From: DATFAS01 sp035254305
GTDB lineage: Bacteria > Bacillota > Bacilli > Aneurinibacillales > RAOX-1
Direction: 5' to 3'
NCBI GenBank assembly: GCA_035254305.1
Contig: DATFAS010000179.1
Span: 1 to 44,076, forward strand
Length of the DNA stretch: 44,076 bases
Positions within the stretch are counted from its first letter, which is position 1; the number at the start of each line of letters is the position of its first letter. The notes beneath the pieces were generated by a model. The model saw only the letters and a program-made list of their open reading frames with translations. It had not been told where the DNA came from and ran no database searches. Both the position numbers and the translations under genes were made by a program. Shown here piece after piece: positions 14,014-23,499 of this stretch.

Positions 14014-15543
14014 ATGCATTCTTCAACCATTATCTTATTCGGTGCTACAGGAGATTTAGCTAAACGAAAGCTTTACCCTGCTCTTTTCAGTCTTTTTCGC
14101 CGCGGCTTATTATCTGATCAATTTTCCATTGTTGGAGTCGCACGCAAGGACATGGGAACAGATGCCTTTAAACAGCATGTAATGGATTCACTAAAGGAAT
14201 TTGGCCCACTTCATTCAACAAGTGACGATCCTTTATGGTCAAAATTTTCCCAGCACTTAGACTACGTGAGTGTGGATCTAACAAACGAAATACAATACAA
14301 CAAGATTAACGATAAGGTAAGCACCTTCGAGACCCAATTCAATATACCCGGAAATCGTATTTTTTACCTTGCCATTGCTCCTGAACTATTTGGTCCCGTG
14401 ACCCTTAATGTTCAAAAAGCAAATCTGTTGAATGGAAAGGGATGGAATCGGTTAGTTATTGAAAAACCTTTTGGTCATAATTATCAATCTGCTTTAGAAC
14501 TAAATGAAACCATTAGTAAGGTATTCAAAGAAGAAGAGATCTACCGAATCGATCATTATCTGGGTAAAGAAATGGTACAAAATATTGAAGTGATTCGTTT
14601 TGCCAACTCGTTTTTTGAACCCTTATGGAATAATCGATACATCTCTAATGTGCAAATCACCTCGAGTGAAACAGTTGGTGTTGAGGAACGAGGAGGATAT
14701 TATGAGAAATCTGGTGCTCTGCGTGATATGATCCAGAATCACATGCTGCAGATGGTCATGATGATTGCTATGGAGCCCCCAAGTAGACTTGTAACGGAAG
14801 CCATACGGGATGAAAAGGTAAAAGTCCTCCGATCCTTACGCAGATATAATGAAAATGATGTTGCGACAAATGTAGTACGTGGACAATATACCAATGGCCA
14901 AATGAATCATGAGGCGGTGAAAGGATATCGGGAAGAACATGGAGTATCTCCTGAATCCAATACAGAGACCTTCGTGTCCGCTAGGCTCTATATTGATAAC
15001 TTCCGTTGGGCAGGTGTTCCCTTCTATATTCGAACAGGGAAGAGGATGCCAGTAAAATCTACGGAAATATTGATTCAATTCAAAAGTCTTCCGTCACATC
15101 TTTACTTTAACAAAAATGGTAATCTAGAACCTAATCTGCTAAGCATTCGGATCTTCCCTCAGGAAGGGATTTATTTCAAAATCAATGCCAAAAAGCCTGG
15201 ACTCGATGGGATTGTCACACCGATTCCTGTTGACTTCTGCCAAAATTGTGAAACCAACACAAATACGCCTGAAGCTTATGAACGACTGATTCAAGATTGT
15301 CTTGAAGGGGATTCTACTTATTTTACTCGTTGGGATGAAGTTTCTCTTGCGTGGAAGTTTGTCGATCCAATTTCAACAGCTTGGCAAAAAGGACTTAATC
15401 CTCTTCTCCCTTACCCAGCAGGAAGTTGGGGGCCTACCCGTTCCATGGAAATGCTACAGGAGGATCAATGCAAGTGGTGGCCTGTCTTTGGTGAAACAAC
15501 AGAAAATGATCAACCCAAAGAAGCTGAGATTGTGCGGGTTTAA
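14014..15543 (+). CDS. zwf: Glucose-6-phosphate 1-dehydrogenase
   Basis: A 509-residue enzyme that oxidises glucose 6-phosphate to 6-phosphogluconolactone and makes NADPH, the entry to the oxidative pentose phosphate pathway. The N-terminal nucleotide-binding motif is GATGDLAKRKLYPAL, and the active-site RIDHYLGKE (around residue 180) carries the catalytic region. EKPFG and RWAGVPFYIRTGKRM are also family signatures. Length is normal. The SD is ACGGAGGC. The NADPH could support the PHA reductase encoded at 28.8 kb, as a metabolic link only. Confidence 0.96.
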   Translation: MHSSTIILFGATGDLAKRKLYPALFSLFRRGLLSDQFSIVGVARKDMGTDAFKQHVMDSLKEFGPLHSTSDDPLWSKFSQHLDYVSVDLTNEIQYNKINDKVSTFETQFNIPGNRIFYLAIAPELFGPVTLNVQKANLLNGKGWNRLVIEKPFGHNYQSALELNETISKVFKEEEIYRIDHYLGKEMVQNIEVIRFANSFFEPLWNNRYISNVQITSSETVGVEERGGYYEKSGALRDMIQNHMLQMVMMIAMEPPSRLVTEAIRDEKVKVLRSLRRYNENDVATNVVRGQYTNGQMNHEAVKGYREEHGVSPESNTETFVSARLYIDNFRWAGVPFYIRTGKRMPVKSTEILIQFKSLPSHLYFNKNGNLEPNLLSIRIFPQEGIYFKINAKKPGLDGIVTPIPVDFCQNCETNTNTPEAYERLIQDCLEGDSTYFTRWDEVSLAWKFVDPISTAWQKGLNPLLPYPAGSWGPTRSMEMLQEDQCKWWPVFGETTENDQPKEAEIVRV

Positions 15544-15583
15544 CCCTATAAATAGAAAATGCAAATGACTCGATACAAATAAA

Positions 15584-15628
15584 GGGGCTACCCAAAGAGA
15601 TCCTACTCTTGGGTAACCCCATTTTTCA
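15584..15628. terminator. Bidirectional terminator between zwf and the RNA methyltransferase
   Basis: GGGGCTACCCAAAGAG pairs with CTCTTGGGTAACCCC, loop ATCCTA, followed by ATTTTT; an A-rich run on the other side serves the minus strand. Confidence 0.85.
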
Positions 15629-15632
15629 TTAT

Positions 15633-16793
15633 CTAATCCCTTTCTCTGTTTGGCAGAGGAGGTCTTGGACCAAAGAATTGATAATAATCAACCTTAATGT
15701 TTCCGTTGAAGAGCTTTCTCTTTTTGGATGCTCGCTTTCCAAAAAGCTGTTCAAAGTTTTCATTCGAGGTAATGACATAGTAAGACCAGGTATCTAACGC
15801 CTGAAATACGTGACCCATTTCCCGGTATAATTGCTCTACTTCTTTTTCCTCACCAAGACGTTCACCATATGGAGGGTTACAAATAATCTTACCATATTTT
15901 TTTCTTGAACGAAGTTCCCTTACGGAATGCCGTTGAAAATGAATATAGTCTCCAACCATTGCCTCTTCCGCATTGACACGTGCAATCTTTAAAACCTCAT
16001 CATCGATATCTGTACCAATAATTTCTAGCGGTTGATCATATCGTGCCAAATCATGGGTCTCTTTGCGTGCTTCCCGCCAAAGATCACGACCAATAATTGG
16101 CCATTCCTCAGAAGCAAACTCACGATTCATCCCTGGGGCGATATTTTGTCCAATTAGAGCGGCTTCAATGGGAATTGTACCTGAACCACATAACGGGTCT
16201 ACTAATACTGTATCAGGCTTCCAGCGCGATAATCGAATCAATGCTGCAGCCATCGTCTCTTTAAGCGGTGCTCCCCCAATTAGTGTGCGGTATCCACGCT
16301 TATGTAAGGCAACGCCACTAGAATCAATGGTCAGTGTGGCTATATCTTTAAGGAGAGCTACTTCGATTTTAAATAATGGTCCTGTTTCATCAAACCATTC
16401 TTTTTTATATTTTTGCTTCATATGTTCAACGATGGCCTTCTTCGTAATGGCCTGGCAATCAGAAATACTAAATAAGGTTGATTTCACTGATTTCCCTTCT
16501 ACCGGAAACTGTGCATCAACAGGCAACCAATCCGACCATGGAAGAGCCTTCACCTTCTCAAACAGCTCCTCGAAGCTTTTGGCTTCAAATTCACCGATTT
16601 TAATACGAACACGGTCTGCTGTGCGAAGCCATAGGTTGGCCTTAGGTATGGCGGATAAATCGCCACAGAATGTTACTTTCCCATTTTCTACAACTACATC
16701 CTTAAAGCCAAGTTCTTTCACTTCTTCAGCTACAACAGACTCTAACCCAAAGGTGGAAGTTGCAATTAACTCCACATTCATTTCTTTTGACAT
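15633..16793 (-). CDS. Class I SAM-dependent RNA methyltransferase (YpsC / RlmL-N-like)
   Basis: A 386-residue THUMP-domain RNA methyltransferase of the UPF0020 group, like B. subtilis YpsC, predicted to make m2G in 23S rRNA. THUMP covers about residues 45-160. The methyltransferase domain includes VDPLCGSGTIPIEAALIG as SAM motif, IIGTDIDDEVLKIARVNAEEA, and the catalytic NPPYGERLG. A second in-frame ATG at codon 5 is an equally possible start; the SD (AGGAGAAAAG) fits either. It converges on zwf and diverges from the NlpC/P60 gene. Confidence 0.9.
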   Translation of the reverse strand: MSKEMNVELIATSTFGLESVVAEEVKELGFKDVVVENGKVTFCGDLSAIPKANLWLRTADRVRIKIGEFEAKSFEELFEKVKALPWSDWLPVDAQFPVEGKSVKSTLFSISDCQAITKKAIVEHMKQKYKKEWFDETGPLFKIEVALLKDIATLTIDSSGVALHKRGYRTLIGGAPLKETMAAALIRLSRWKPDTVLVDPLCGSGTIPIEAALIGQNIAPGMNREFASEEWPIIGRDLWREARKETHDLARYDQPLEIIGTDIDDEVLKIARVNAEEAMVGDYIHFQRHSVRELRSRKKYGKIICNPPYGERLGEEKEVEQLYREMGHVFQALDTWSYYVITSNENFEQLFGKRASKKRKLFNGNIKVDYYQFFGPRPPLPNRERD

Positions 16794-16971
16794 TAACTTT
16801 TCTCCTATTCCTCTAAAAACCCATTTGTCAACATTATACTATTTGTCATTTCGGTTTCCAAATAAGAAAAAATTCTATCGAAGCATTTTCGAAGAAGTAG
16901 TTGAATCCATCATTAGTAACGAAATAACGGATATACTGAAATAAGTGCTCTATACGAAAGGATGAGACCCC

Positions 16972-17886
16972 TTGAAAAACGGATACATTGTCGTTTCTGT
17001 CGCAACCCTATGGACATCACCTGTACATCCTAGGAAGATAGATTCTATAGCCCTATCCCACTCCGTTCATATCCCCACATGGCTAAACCAAATGACTACG
17101 GAAGAACGCATCTGGCTCATCAATCAAAATGCAGTCCAAACTCAAGTCTTATACGGTACCCGAATAAAAATCCTTAAACAGCAAGATGAATGGTGCTATT
17201 GCCTTGTCCCTGATCAATACACACCTAAGAACGAGATAGGGTATCCGGGATGGATTCCAGCGAAACAGATCGGATTCGATCCTATCTTTGATCAGAAATA
17301 CGATTCAGAATCAATTGTTTCTGTGATGGCTAATGAAGCGGTTTTAACAACCGAGACTAAAACCTTACTTACCTCCTATTTAACACAGCTGCCCTTACAG
17401 AAACAAACGAAGGATAAGGTATATGTTTATCTTCCTACCGATCTAATAGGGTATTTTCGACAAGAGGATATAACGGTAGGTTCACTTAATCTCCTACAAG
17501 CAAATGAGAAAGGGGAGAAAATCGTAAAGACAGCAAAACAATTTCTCGGCGTTCCTTATCTATGGTCAGGAATGTCTAGCTTTGCTTATGATTGCTCTGG
17601 ACTAACCTATACAGTACATAAGTCCTGTGGAATTCTCATTCCTCGTGATGCTTCAGCACAGTATCAGGTGGGAAAAGAAAAAGGGTTAGAAATTCAACGT
17701 CATGAACTTAGGTCAGGTGACTTAATGTATTTCTGCCAAGAAACTGGCCTTATCGACCACGTCGGTTTATATGCAGGAGACGGACTTATGCTGCATGCTT
17801 CTAATTCTAATTTTCATGTGAAAATAGAACCTCTCTTAGAAAGTAAATATGCAGAAAGATTCTGCGGGGCCATCCGTTTCTGGTGA
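16972..17886 (+). CDS. NlpC/P60 family peptidase, YkfC-like
   Basis: A 304-residue C40 cysteine peptidase with SH3b-like regions first (about 1-180, including YPGWIPAKQIG) and a C-terminal NlpC/P60 domain. The catalytic Cys is in SFAYDCSGLTY and the His in GLIDHVGLYAGDG, with a third polar residue likely in LMLHASNSN. There is no signal peptide, so like YkfC it probably acts in the cytoplasm on recycled muropeptides such as gamma-D-Glu-diamino acid peptides. It starts with TTG after GAAAGGATGAG. Substrate is by family analogy. Confidence 0.85.
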   Translation: MKNGYIVVSVATLWTSPVHPRKIDSIALSHSVHIPTWLNQMTTEERIWLINQNAVQTQVLYGTRIKILKQQDEWCYCLVPDQYTPKNEIGYPGWIPAKQIGFDPIFDQKYDSESIVSVMANEAVLTTETKTLLTSYLTQLPLQKQTKDKVYVYLPTDLIGYFRQEDITVGSLNLLQANEKGEKIVKTAKQFLGVPYLWSGMSSFAYDCSGLTYTVHKSCGILIPRDASAQYQVGKEKGLEIQRHELRSGDLMYFCQETGLIDHVGLYAGDGLMLHASNSNFHVKIEPLLESKYAERFCGAIRFW

Positions 17887-17891
17887 CCCCA

Positions 17892-18065
17892 CTAGTGTTT
17901 CCCAAGCAATCTTAGTACAATTTCCACAAGCTTTCCCCCGAAATAAATACCGAAAATCCCAACCACGGCTGAAAATACTGGAGGTGCAGGGATGGGGAGC
18001 CTAATTAGTTTGAAGACAACCCCAACAATCATCCCTGCAAGTAATGACAAGAGAACCTCTTTCAT
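17892..18065 (-). CDS. XapX domain membrane protein
   Basis: A small protein (57 residues from the ATG at 18065; GTG at 18077 is also possible but sits against its SD) with two hydrophobic helices and the motif RLPIPAPPVFSAVVGIFGIYFG, characteristic of XapX proteins. Its function is unknown. The gene starts 19 bp after the pdp stop, so it may be cotranscribed with pdp. Its stop lies five bases from that of the convergent NlpC/P60 gene with no visible terminator. Confidence 0.8.
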   Translation of the reverse strand: MKEVLLSLLAGMIVGVVFKLIRLPIPAPPVFSAVVGIFGIYFGGKLVEIVLRLLGKH

Positions 18066-18084
18066 GGTGTATGTCACATCCTTT

Positions 18085-19389
18085 TTAATCGATGACTTGA
18101 TAGATCAAGGGTAGTGGATTTACTTTCTCTGCTGTGATCTCGTATGCTCCGATCATAGCCTTCCGTAATTCCTCAATCTGTCTTAAATCAGTTGCATACA
18201 AAACGGCAATGGTTTCACCTACTTGTACTGAGTCACCCACCTTCTTACACAAGAGCACCCCAACTGCTAAATGAATGGTATCCTCTTTGGTTTTACGCCC
18301 CGCTCCTAGCGTCATGGCTATGTTCCCAATTTGTTCAGCTTTAATAGACGATACAAATCCGGAGTCATTTGCCTTTACTTCGATTTTGTAGCTAGCTTGG
18401 GGAAGCAGCTGCGGATCGTCCACCACCCTTGGATCCCCGCCCTGTGCAGTAATAAATTCTTTTAATTTCTCACAAGCTGCTCCTGTTTTTAGAATATGTC
18501 GTAGCCGTTTATAAGCGGTATCATAATCCGGTTCTTTCCCTGCCAATACCGTCATATGTGCACCTAATACCAAACAAAGTTCAGTCAAGTCCTCTGGCCC
18601 TCTTCCACGAAGTGTAGCGATGGCCTCTTCCACCTCCAAGGCATTCCCAACAGCATAACCAAGAGGTTGATTCATATCACTAATTACAGCGATTGTTTTT
18701 CTTCCCACCTGTGCTCCAATATCCACCATGGTCTTAGCTAACTCGGTAGCTCCCTCTAAAGTCTTCATGAAAGCGCCATCCCCAGTCTTCACATCTAAAC
18801 AAATCGCATCCGCCCCCGATGCAATCTTCTTAGACATAATCGAACTTGCGATAAGTGGAATAGAATCTACCGTAGCTGTTACATCACGCAAGCCATAAAG
18901 CAGCTTATCAGCAGGTGCTAGGTTGCCACTCTGTCCAACAACAGCCAACTTGATTCGATTTACATTTTCAATAAAATTTTCTTTACTCAACCGTGTTTGA
19001 AACCCCGGAATGGATTCAAGCTTATCTATAGTCCCTCCTGTATGACCAAGCCCTCTCCCAGACATCTTAGCAACAGGAACACCCGCTGCTGCCACAAGCG
19101 GACCTAAGATCAGTGTCGTTGTATCCCCAACCCCGCCCGTGCTGTGTTTATCCACTTTCACTCCAATGATTGCGGACAAATCAACCTCATCACCCGATTT
19201 AACCATAGCCCAAGTAAGATCAGCAATCTCTCGGGAGTTCATCCCCTGAAAATAAATTGCCATGGCCCAAGCAGCCATTTGATAATCAGGGATCGATCCA
19301 TTGGTATAATTCTCTATAATAAAATTCAATTCAGATAAACTTAGCTCATGACCATCTCTCTTCTTTTTAATTAAATCAACCATTCTCAT
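18085..19389 (-). CDS. pdp: Pyrimidine-nucleoside phosphorylase
   Basis: A 434-residue cytoplasmic enzyme that splits uridine, thymidine and deoxyuridine with phosphate, in nucleoside salvage. It is colinear with B. subtilis Pdp: MRMVDLIKKKRDGHELS start, KVDKHSTGGVGDTTTL (phosphate site), KMSGRGLGHTGGTIDKLE (thymidine/pyrimidine phosphorylase signature) and SGNLAPADKLLYGLRDVTATV. The SD is AAGAGGAG. No deoC, nupC or cdd lies beside it as in the B. subtilis dra-nupC-pdp operon. The 19390-19603 gap upstream holds only A/T-rich DNA with possible -10 sequences. Confidence 0.95.
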   Translation of the reverse strand: MRMVDLIKKKRDGHELSLSELNFIIENYTNGSIPDYQMAAWAMAIYFQGMNSREIADLTWAMVKSGDEVDLSAIIGVKVDKHSTGGVGDTTTLILGPLVAAAGVPVAKMSGRGLGHTGGTIDKLESIPGFQTRLSKENFIENVNRIKLAVVGQSGNLAPADKLLYGLRDVTATVDSIPLIASSIMSKKIASGADAICLDVKTGDGAFMKTLEGATELAKTMVDIGAQVGRKTIAVISDMNQPLGYAVGNALEVEEAIATLRGRGPEDLTELCLVLGAHMTVLAGKEPDYDTAYKRLRHILKTGAACEKLKEFITAQGGDPRVVDDPQLLPQASYKIEVKANDSGFVSSIKAEQIGNIAMTLGAGRKTKEDTIHLAVGVLLCKKVGDSVQVGETIAVLYATDLRQIEELRKAMIGAYEITAEKVNPLPLIYQVID

Positions 19390-19603
19390 TATTCTTCGTC
19401 TCCTCTTACTTCTTTTAAGTCTGTAGAAAATAGTTTTTTTGAACTATACTATCCAAATTGTACCATATCATTTCGTGTACAAACGCTAAAAAATCAGGCT
19501 GTAAAATTCCATCCATGTGCAAGCTTCACCCTAGACATAGGCGCGAACGGTTTCATACGAAATCCCACTTTCTACCCCTATTTCTTCGAAGATAAAAAAA
19601 CAA

Positions 19604-19640
19604 ACTGATACCAAATACCTTGGTATCAGTTCTGTTGTTA
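19604..19640 (-). terminator. Terminator after the DUF3905 gene
   Basis: Perfect 11-bp stem ACTGATACCAA / TTGGTATCAGT with loop of five. On the minus strand it is followed by TTTGTTTTTTT. Confidence 0.85.
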
Positions 19641-19647
19641 TTTTTTC

Positions 19648-20004
19648 TTAATCTCTTCCATAGCTAACATCTTTATCCGGATGCATGAAACGTGATCCCT
19701 GAGGGGCAATACCCTTTTCTAATAATTCTTGGTTTTCACTTGTATTCCAACCAATATCATTCGTTGGGTGCACCCATTCATCACCAGCCATAATCGCCGG
19801 ATCAGTATCCTTACTCCAATTATTTAATGGAGAATTTGGAGAATCATAAAAGTTATCACCAATAACAACGCCATACTTGTTAATGAATGGTTTTTTTATA
19901 TCCTCTTTCATTTGTGCATCCACGTAAGAAGGCGAATCAATTTGATGCGGGATGGTTCCTTCCATAGATGGGGATTTTATGCTTCTTTTTTTCTTGTTGC
20001 TCAT
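19648..20004 (-). CDS. DUF3905-like conserved protein
   Basis: A 118-residue soluble, acidic protein with a basic N terminus (SNKKKRSIKSP). Conserved-looking segments are EWVHPTNDIGWNTSENQELLEKGI and FMHPDKDVSYGRD at the C terminus, which I associate with DUF3905, found in spore-forming Bacillales. The function is unknown; a sporulation link would be a guess. I chose ATG 20004 because GAGAGGTGA is correctly spaced to it; an upstream GTG (20013) sits within that SD. It is monocistronic. Confidence 0.65.
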   Translation of the reverse strand: MSNKKKRSIKSPSMEGTIPHQIDSPSYVDAQMKEDIKKPFINKYGVVIGDNFYDSPNSPLNNWSKDTDPAIMAGDEWVHPTNDIGWNTSENQELLEKGIAPQGSRFMHPDKDVSYGRD

Positions 20005-20070
20005 CACAGTCACCTCTCAAGAAAGAGTAAACTTATTTTCCCCTTAGCAAGGAATACTATGTATCAAAGA

Positions 20071-20103
20071 TAAAAAAAGAGACTGCTCATCTTAGCAGTC
20101 TCT
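20071..20103 (-). terminator. trpS terminator overlapping the stop codon
   Basis: AGAGACTGCT / AGCAGTCTCT stem of 10 bp with six-base loop and T7 on the minus strand. Its first arm begins within the trpS stop codon (20102-20104). Confidence 0.85.
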
Positions 20104-21103
20104 ACCCCTTAAGTAATTCCCTTGGAATTAAACCCATTTTTTCCTTAACATCCACCATCTTCTTAGAAGCATAAGCAGATGCATATTCAGCCCCTTGAAG
20201 GAGAACCCGGTCAATTTCGCCACCTTCAATGATTTGAGCATATCGATCCTGGATCGGTTTTAGTGCCGCTACAACAGCATCAGCTACATCCGATTTAAAT
20301 GTTCCATAGCCAACACCTTGATAGCGCGAAACCAATTGATCCATCGGTTCATTGGCACATAAGGAATAAATCGTTAGTAGATTACTTATCGCTGGTTTAT
20401 TTTCAGGATCAAAACGAATTTCATTTTCTGAATCTGTCACTGCACGTTTAACTTTCTTCACGATAGTTTCCGGTGGATCAAGTAAAGCAATATAACTGCC
20501 TTCATTTGGATTGCTCTTACTCATCTTCTTGGTAGGGTCATCTAGGGACATGACTCTCCCCCCAACCTTCGGAATCATCGGTTCTGGTACGACAAATGTT
20601 TCACCAAAACGATGATTAAAACGAACCGCAATATCTCTTGTAAGCTCCAAATGCTGCTTCTGATCTTCTCCAACAGGAACATGTGTAGCATCATAGAGTA
20701 AGATATCAGCTGCCATAAGGGCCGGATATGTAAATAGGGCAGAGGTTACCACTGCTTTACCATTTGACTTATCCTTAAATTGTGTCATCCTCTCTAATTC
20801 ACCCATATAAGACACACACTGCATCAGCCAACCTAATTCAGCGTGCTCCTTCACATGGGATTGCACCATAAGGTGGGAACGATTCGGATCAATCCCTGCT
20901 GCCAAGAACATAGCTACTAGGGATTTAAGGTTATTTCTTAATTTTTCGGGTTCTTGTGGAACCGTTAACGCGTGTAGATCTACTACACAGAAGATACAAT
21001 CCCCTTCGTCCTGAAGCTCCACAAATTGTTTCATGGCACCAATATAATTGCCTAAGGTCATCAACCCACTTGGCTGTATTCCTGAGAAAATTCTTTTCGT
21101 CAT
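20102..21103 (-). CDS. trpS: Tryptophan-tRNA ligase
   Basis: A 333-residue class I synthetase that charges tRNA-Trp. The HIGH-type motif is in SGIQPSGLMTLGNYIGA, and KMSKS in DDPTKKMSKSNPNEGSYI. DILLYDATHVPVGEDQKQH is the tryptophan-binding region. Full length for the family. The promoter is 36 bp upstream, leaving about 30 bases of leader, so there is no room for a T-box as found in front of B. subtilis trpS. Confidence 0.96.
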   Translation of the reverse strand: MTKRIFSGIQPSGLMTLGNYIGAMKQFVELQDEGDCIFCVVDLHALTVPQEPEKLRNNLKSLVAMFLAAGIDPNRSHLMVQSHVKEHAELGWLMQCVSYMGELERMTQFKDKSNGKAVVTSALFTYPALMAADILLYDATHVPVGEDQKQHLELTRDIAVRFNHRFGETFVVPEPMIPKVGGRVMSLDDPTKKMSKSNPNEGSYIALLDPPETIVKKVKRAVTDSENEIRFDPENKPAISNLLTIYSLCANEPMDQLVSRYQGVGYGTFKSDVADAVVAALKPIQDRYAQIIEGGEIDRVLLQGAEYASAYASKKMVDVKEKMGLIPRELLKG

Positions 21104-21139
21104 AGTCTTATCTTACCTTTTCCAATTAAAGTTACTCAC

Positions 21140-21168
21140 ATCTTACTTCACGTTCTTCGATTTTGCAA
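21140..21168 (-). promoter_or_regulatory. trpS promoter
   Basis: On the minus strand TTGCAA, 17-bp spacer, TAAGAT. It lies in the 87-bp gap after metC. Confidence 0.6.
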
Positions 21169-21190
21169 CATTAAGGTCTAATGGGAAGGC

Positions 21191-22330
21191 TTACTCTGTT
21201 TCTAGTGCATTCTTTAAATCACGAATTAAGTCATCAGAATCCTCTAAACCAACCGATAGACGTAGTAAGCCATCCGTAATGCCTCTATATTTTCTTTCTT
21301 CTTCAGGCATGGATGCATGAGACATTCTGCAAGGATAGCTAAGGATAGATTCAACAGATCCTAAGCTAACGGCAACGACTGGAATTTGCACACTTTTCAT
21401 CAACTTACGAGCCAATTCACCACTTCCAAGGTCAAAGGATAGAACCGCACCATGCCCAGAGGCCTGACTATTCTGAACCTCATGACCTGGATGTGTTGGA
21501 AGCCCTGTGTAGTAAACAGCTTTCACGTATGATTGCTGACTAAGCCATTTAGCAATTTTCTCAGCACTTGCGGTTGATGCCTCCAAACGTACCTTTAAAG
21601 TTTTTAAACCTCTAAGTACTAACCAGCTATCTTGTACACCAAGAATAGCTCCAAATGCATTTTGTAAATATCCAAGCCTTTTGGCTAAACTTTCATCTTT
21701 AACAACAGCTAGTCCAGCAACAATATCTGAATGCCCTGAGATAAATTTCGTTGCACTATGCAGTACAATATCTGCTCCTAGGTCTAATGGTTTTTGATAG
21801 AAAGGAGTAAGAAATGTATTATCAACGATCGTAATCAAATTGTTTTTCTTCGCGAATTCAGTTACTTGACGAATGGAGGTTACTTTAAGCAATGGGTTAG
21901 ATGGTGTCTCAATGTAAACACCCTTCGTCTCAGGAGTAAGTGCCGCTTCAATGGCTGCTATATCTGTTGTATCCACTAATGTAGAACGAATTCCCAGACG
22001 AGAAAGAACTTCTGTTAGAATACGGTATGTCCCACCATAAACATCCTCTGATACAATGACATGCTCACCTGCTGAAAACAGGAGAAATGTAGTAGAAATA
22101 GCTGCCATCCCCGAAGCAAACGCAAATCCAGCTACACCTCCCTCAAGCTCAGCAATGATATGCTCTAATGCCTCACGAGTGGGGTTCCCGGATCTAGCGT
22201 AATCATAAGTCCCCGGGTGATCGATATCAAATTGATGATAAGTTGAGGCCAAATATATCGGTGTGGAACTAGCTCCTGTATGAGGATCAACCTTATGTTC
22301 ATTGTGTATTAATTTCGTTGAAAACTTCAT
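21191..22330 (-). CDS. metC: Cystathionine beta-lyase
   Basis: A 379-residue PLP enzyme of the Cys/Met metabolism family that cleaves cystathionine to homocysteine, pyruvate and ammonia. The PLP lysine is in HSATKFISGHSD (about residue 195), with YDYARSGNPTREALE and SGMAAIST around the cofactor site and ETPSNPLL. It follows metI by three bases, the metI-metC order of B. subtilis. Assignment as lyase rather than gamma-synthase rests on that order and on similarity to MetC/YjcJ. Both genes lie under the upstream SAM riboswitch. Confidence 0.88.
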   Translation of the reverse strand: MKFSTKLIHNEHKVDPHTGASSTPIYLASTYHQFDIDHPGTYDYARSGNPTREALEHIIAELEGGVAGFAFASGMAAISTTFLLFSAGEHVIVSEDVYGGTYRILTEVLSRLGIRSTLVDTTDIAAIEAALTPETKGVYIETPSNPLLKVTSIRQVTEFAKKNNLITIVDNTFLTPFYQKPLDLGADIVLHSATKFISGHSDIVAGLAVVKDESLAKRLGYLQNAFGAILGVQDSWLVLRGLKTLKVRLEASTASAEKIAKWLSQQSYVKAVYYTGLPTHPGHEVQNSQASGHGAVLSFDLGSGELARKLMKSVQIPVVAVSLGSVESILSYPCRMSHASMPEEERKYRGITDGLLRLSVGLEDSDDLIRDLKNALETE

Positions 22331-22333
22331 GCT

Positions 22334-23452
22334 TCATTCTCTCCCTTCATTCACAGCAGCACGGGCTTGTTCAAGTGCCTGCTCAATGTCTGCAATTAAA
22401 TCATCTATATGCTCAATTCCAACTGAGAAACGAAGTAACCGTTCACAAACGCCAACCGCCTCGCGGATTTCTATAGGGATATCAGCATGGGTTTGTACAG
22501 CTGGATAGGTTAGTAGACTTTCAACCCCACCAAGACTCTCAGCAAACGAAACAACCTTAAGATTTCTTAATAGATGTGGAATTAATGCTGCTTCTATTAC
22601 ACGGAAAGAGATCATGCCTCCCTCCCCTGCATAGAGAACATCGGTTACCAATGAATGTTCTTTAAGGTAAGCAACCATTTGACGTGCATTCTCTGTATGC
22701 CGTTCCATACGTAGAGCAAGTGTTTTCATCCCCCGCATGAGCAACCAACTGTCCATTGGACCTAGAATAGCTCCAATGGAGTTATGCAAGAATCCCAGTT
22801 TTTGCGAGAGCTGTTCTCCTTTCGATACAACCAATCCAGCAAGTACATCATTATGACCAGCTAAATACTTAGTAGCACTATGGAACACAATATCCGCCCC
22901 TAGGGTTAAAGGCTTTTGATAATACGGTGAGAGGAAAGTGTTATCAACAATCGTAAGCAGGTTATTTTGCTTAGCAACTGAGGCAATACTTGCAATATCT
23001 GCCGTAATCATCATTGGATTAGTTGGTGTTTCAATAAAGACAGCTGCTGTTTCAGGAGTTAAACACTTCTCTAAATCTTCACCCGTGCGAATATTTTCAT
23101 ATTGAAAGGTAAGTCCATATGGTCTTAGAACCTGTTCAAAAAGTCGGTAGGTTCCACCATATAAATCTAGAGAGGCAATAAAATGATCTCCAGGCTTAAA
23201 TAGACTCATGATCAGTTGGATGGCAGCCATTCCAGAACCAAGAGCAAATCCCTTGTCCCCTTCCTCAATTACGGCAATCGCTTCTTCAAGAACGGAACGA
23301 GTGGGGTTAGCTGTTCTCGCGTAATCAAAGCCTGTGCTCTCTCCAAGTCCTGGGTGTAAATAAGCGGTAGAAAAAGTCACTGGAAAGCTAATCGCTCCCG
23401 TTGTTTTTTCTTTTCGATTTCCAATCTGCGCTAATTTTGTTTCTAACTCCAT
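22334..23452 (-). CDS. metI: Cystathionine gamma-synthase / O-acetylhomoserine thiolyase
   Basis: A 372-residue PLP enzyme that joins an activated homoserine with cysteine (or sulfide) to form cystathionine (or homocysteine). PLP lysine in HSATKYLAGHNDVLAG; FDYARTANPTRSVLEEAI and ALGSGMAAIQL are typical, and the C terminus has LGGVESLLTYPAVQTHADIP. First gene of the metI-metC operon, SD AGAGGAGAAG. Substrate choice (O-acetyl versus O-succinyl homoserine) cannot be told by eye. Expression should fall when SAM is plentiful. Confidence 0.88.
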   Translation of the reverse strand: MELETKLAQIGNRKEKTTGAISFPVTFSTAYLHPGLGESTGFDYARTANPTRSVLEEAIAVIEEGDKGFALGSGMAAIQLIMSLFKPGDHFIASLDLYGGTYRLFEQVLRPYGLTFQYENIRTGEDLEKCLTPETAAVFIETPTNPMMITADIASIASVAKQNNLLTIVDNTFLSPYYQKPLTLGADIVFHSATKYLAGHNDVLAGLVVSKGEQLSQKLGFLHNSIGAILGPMDSWLLMRGMKTLALRMERHTENARQMVAYLKEHSLVTDVLYAGEGGMISFRVIEAALIPHLLRNLKVVSFAESLGGVESLLTYPAVQTHADIPIEIREAVGVCERLLRFSVGIEHIDDLIADIEQALEQARAAVNEGRE

Positions 23453-23499
23453 AGATTTCTTCTCCTCTCTTACGTTGCAGGTCTTAGATTCCTAAACAC

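Noticed and set aside
16063..16944. 293-residue plus-strand frame opposite the RNA methyltransferase gene
   Set aside because: It is the antisense shadow of a well-conserved gene, with no family features or SD.
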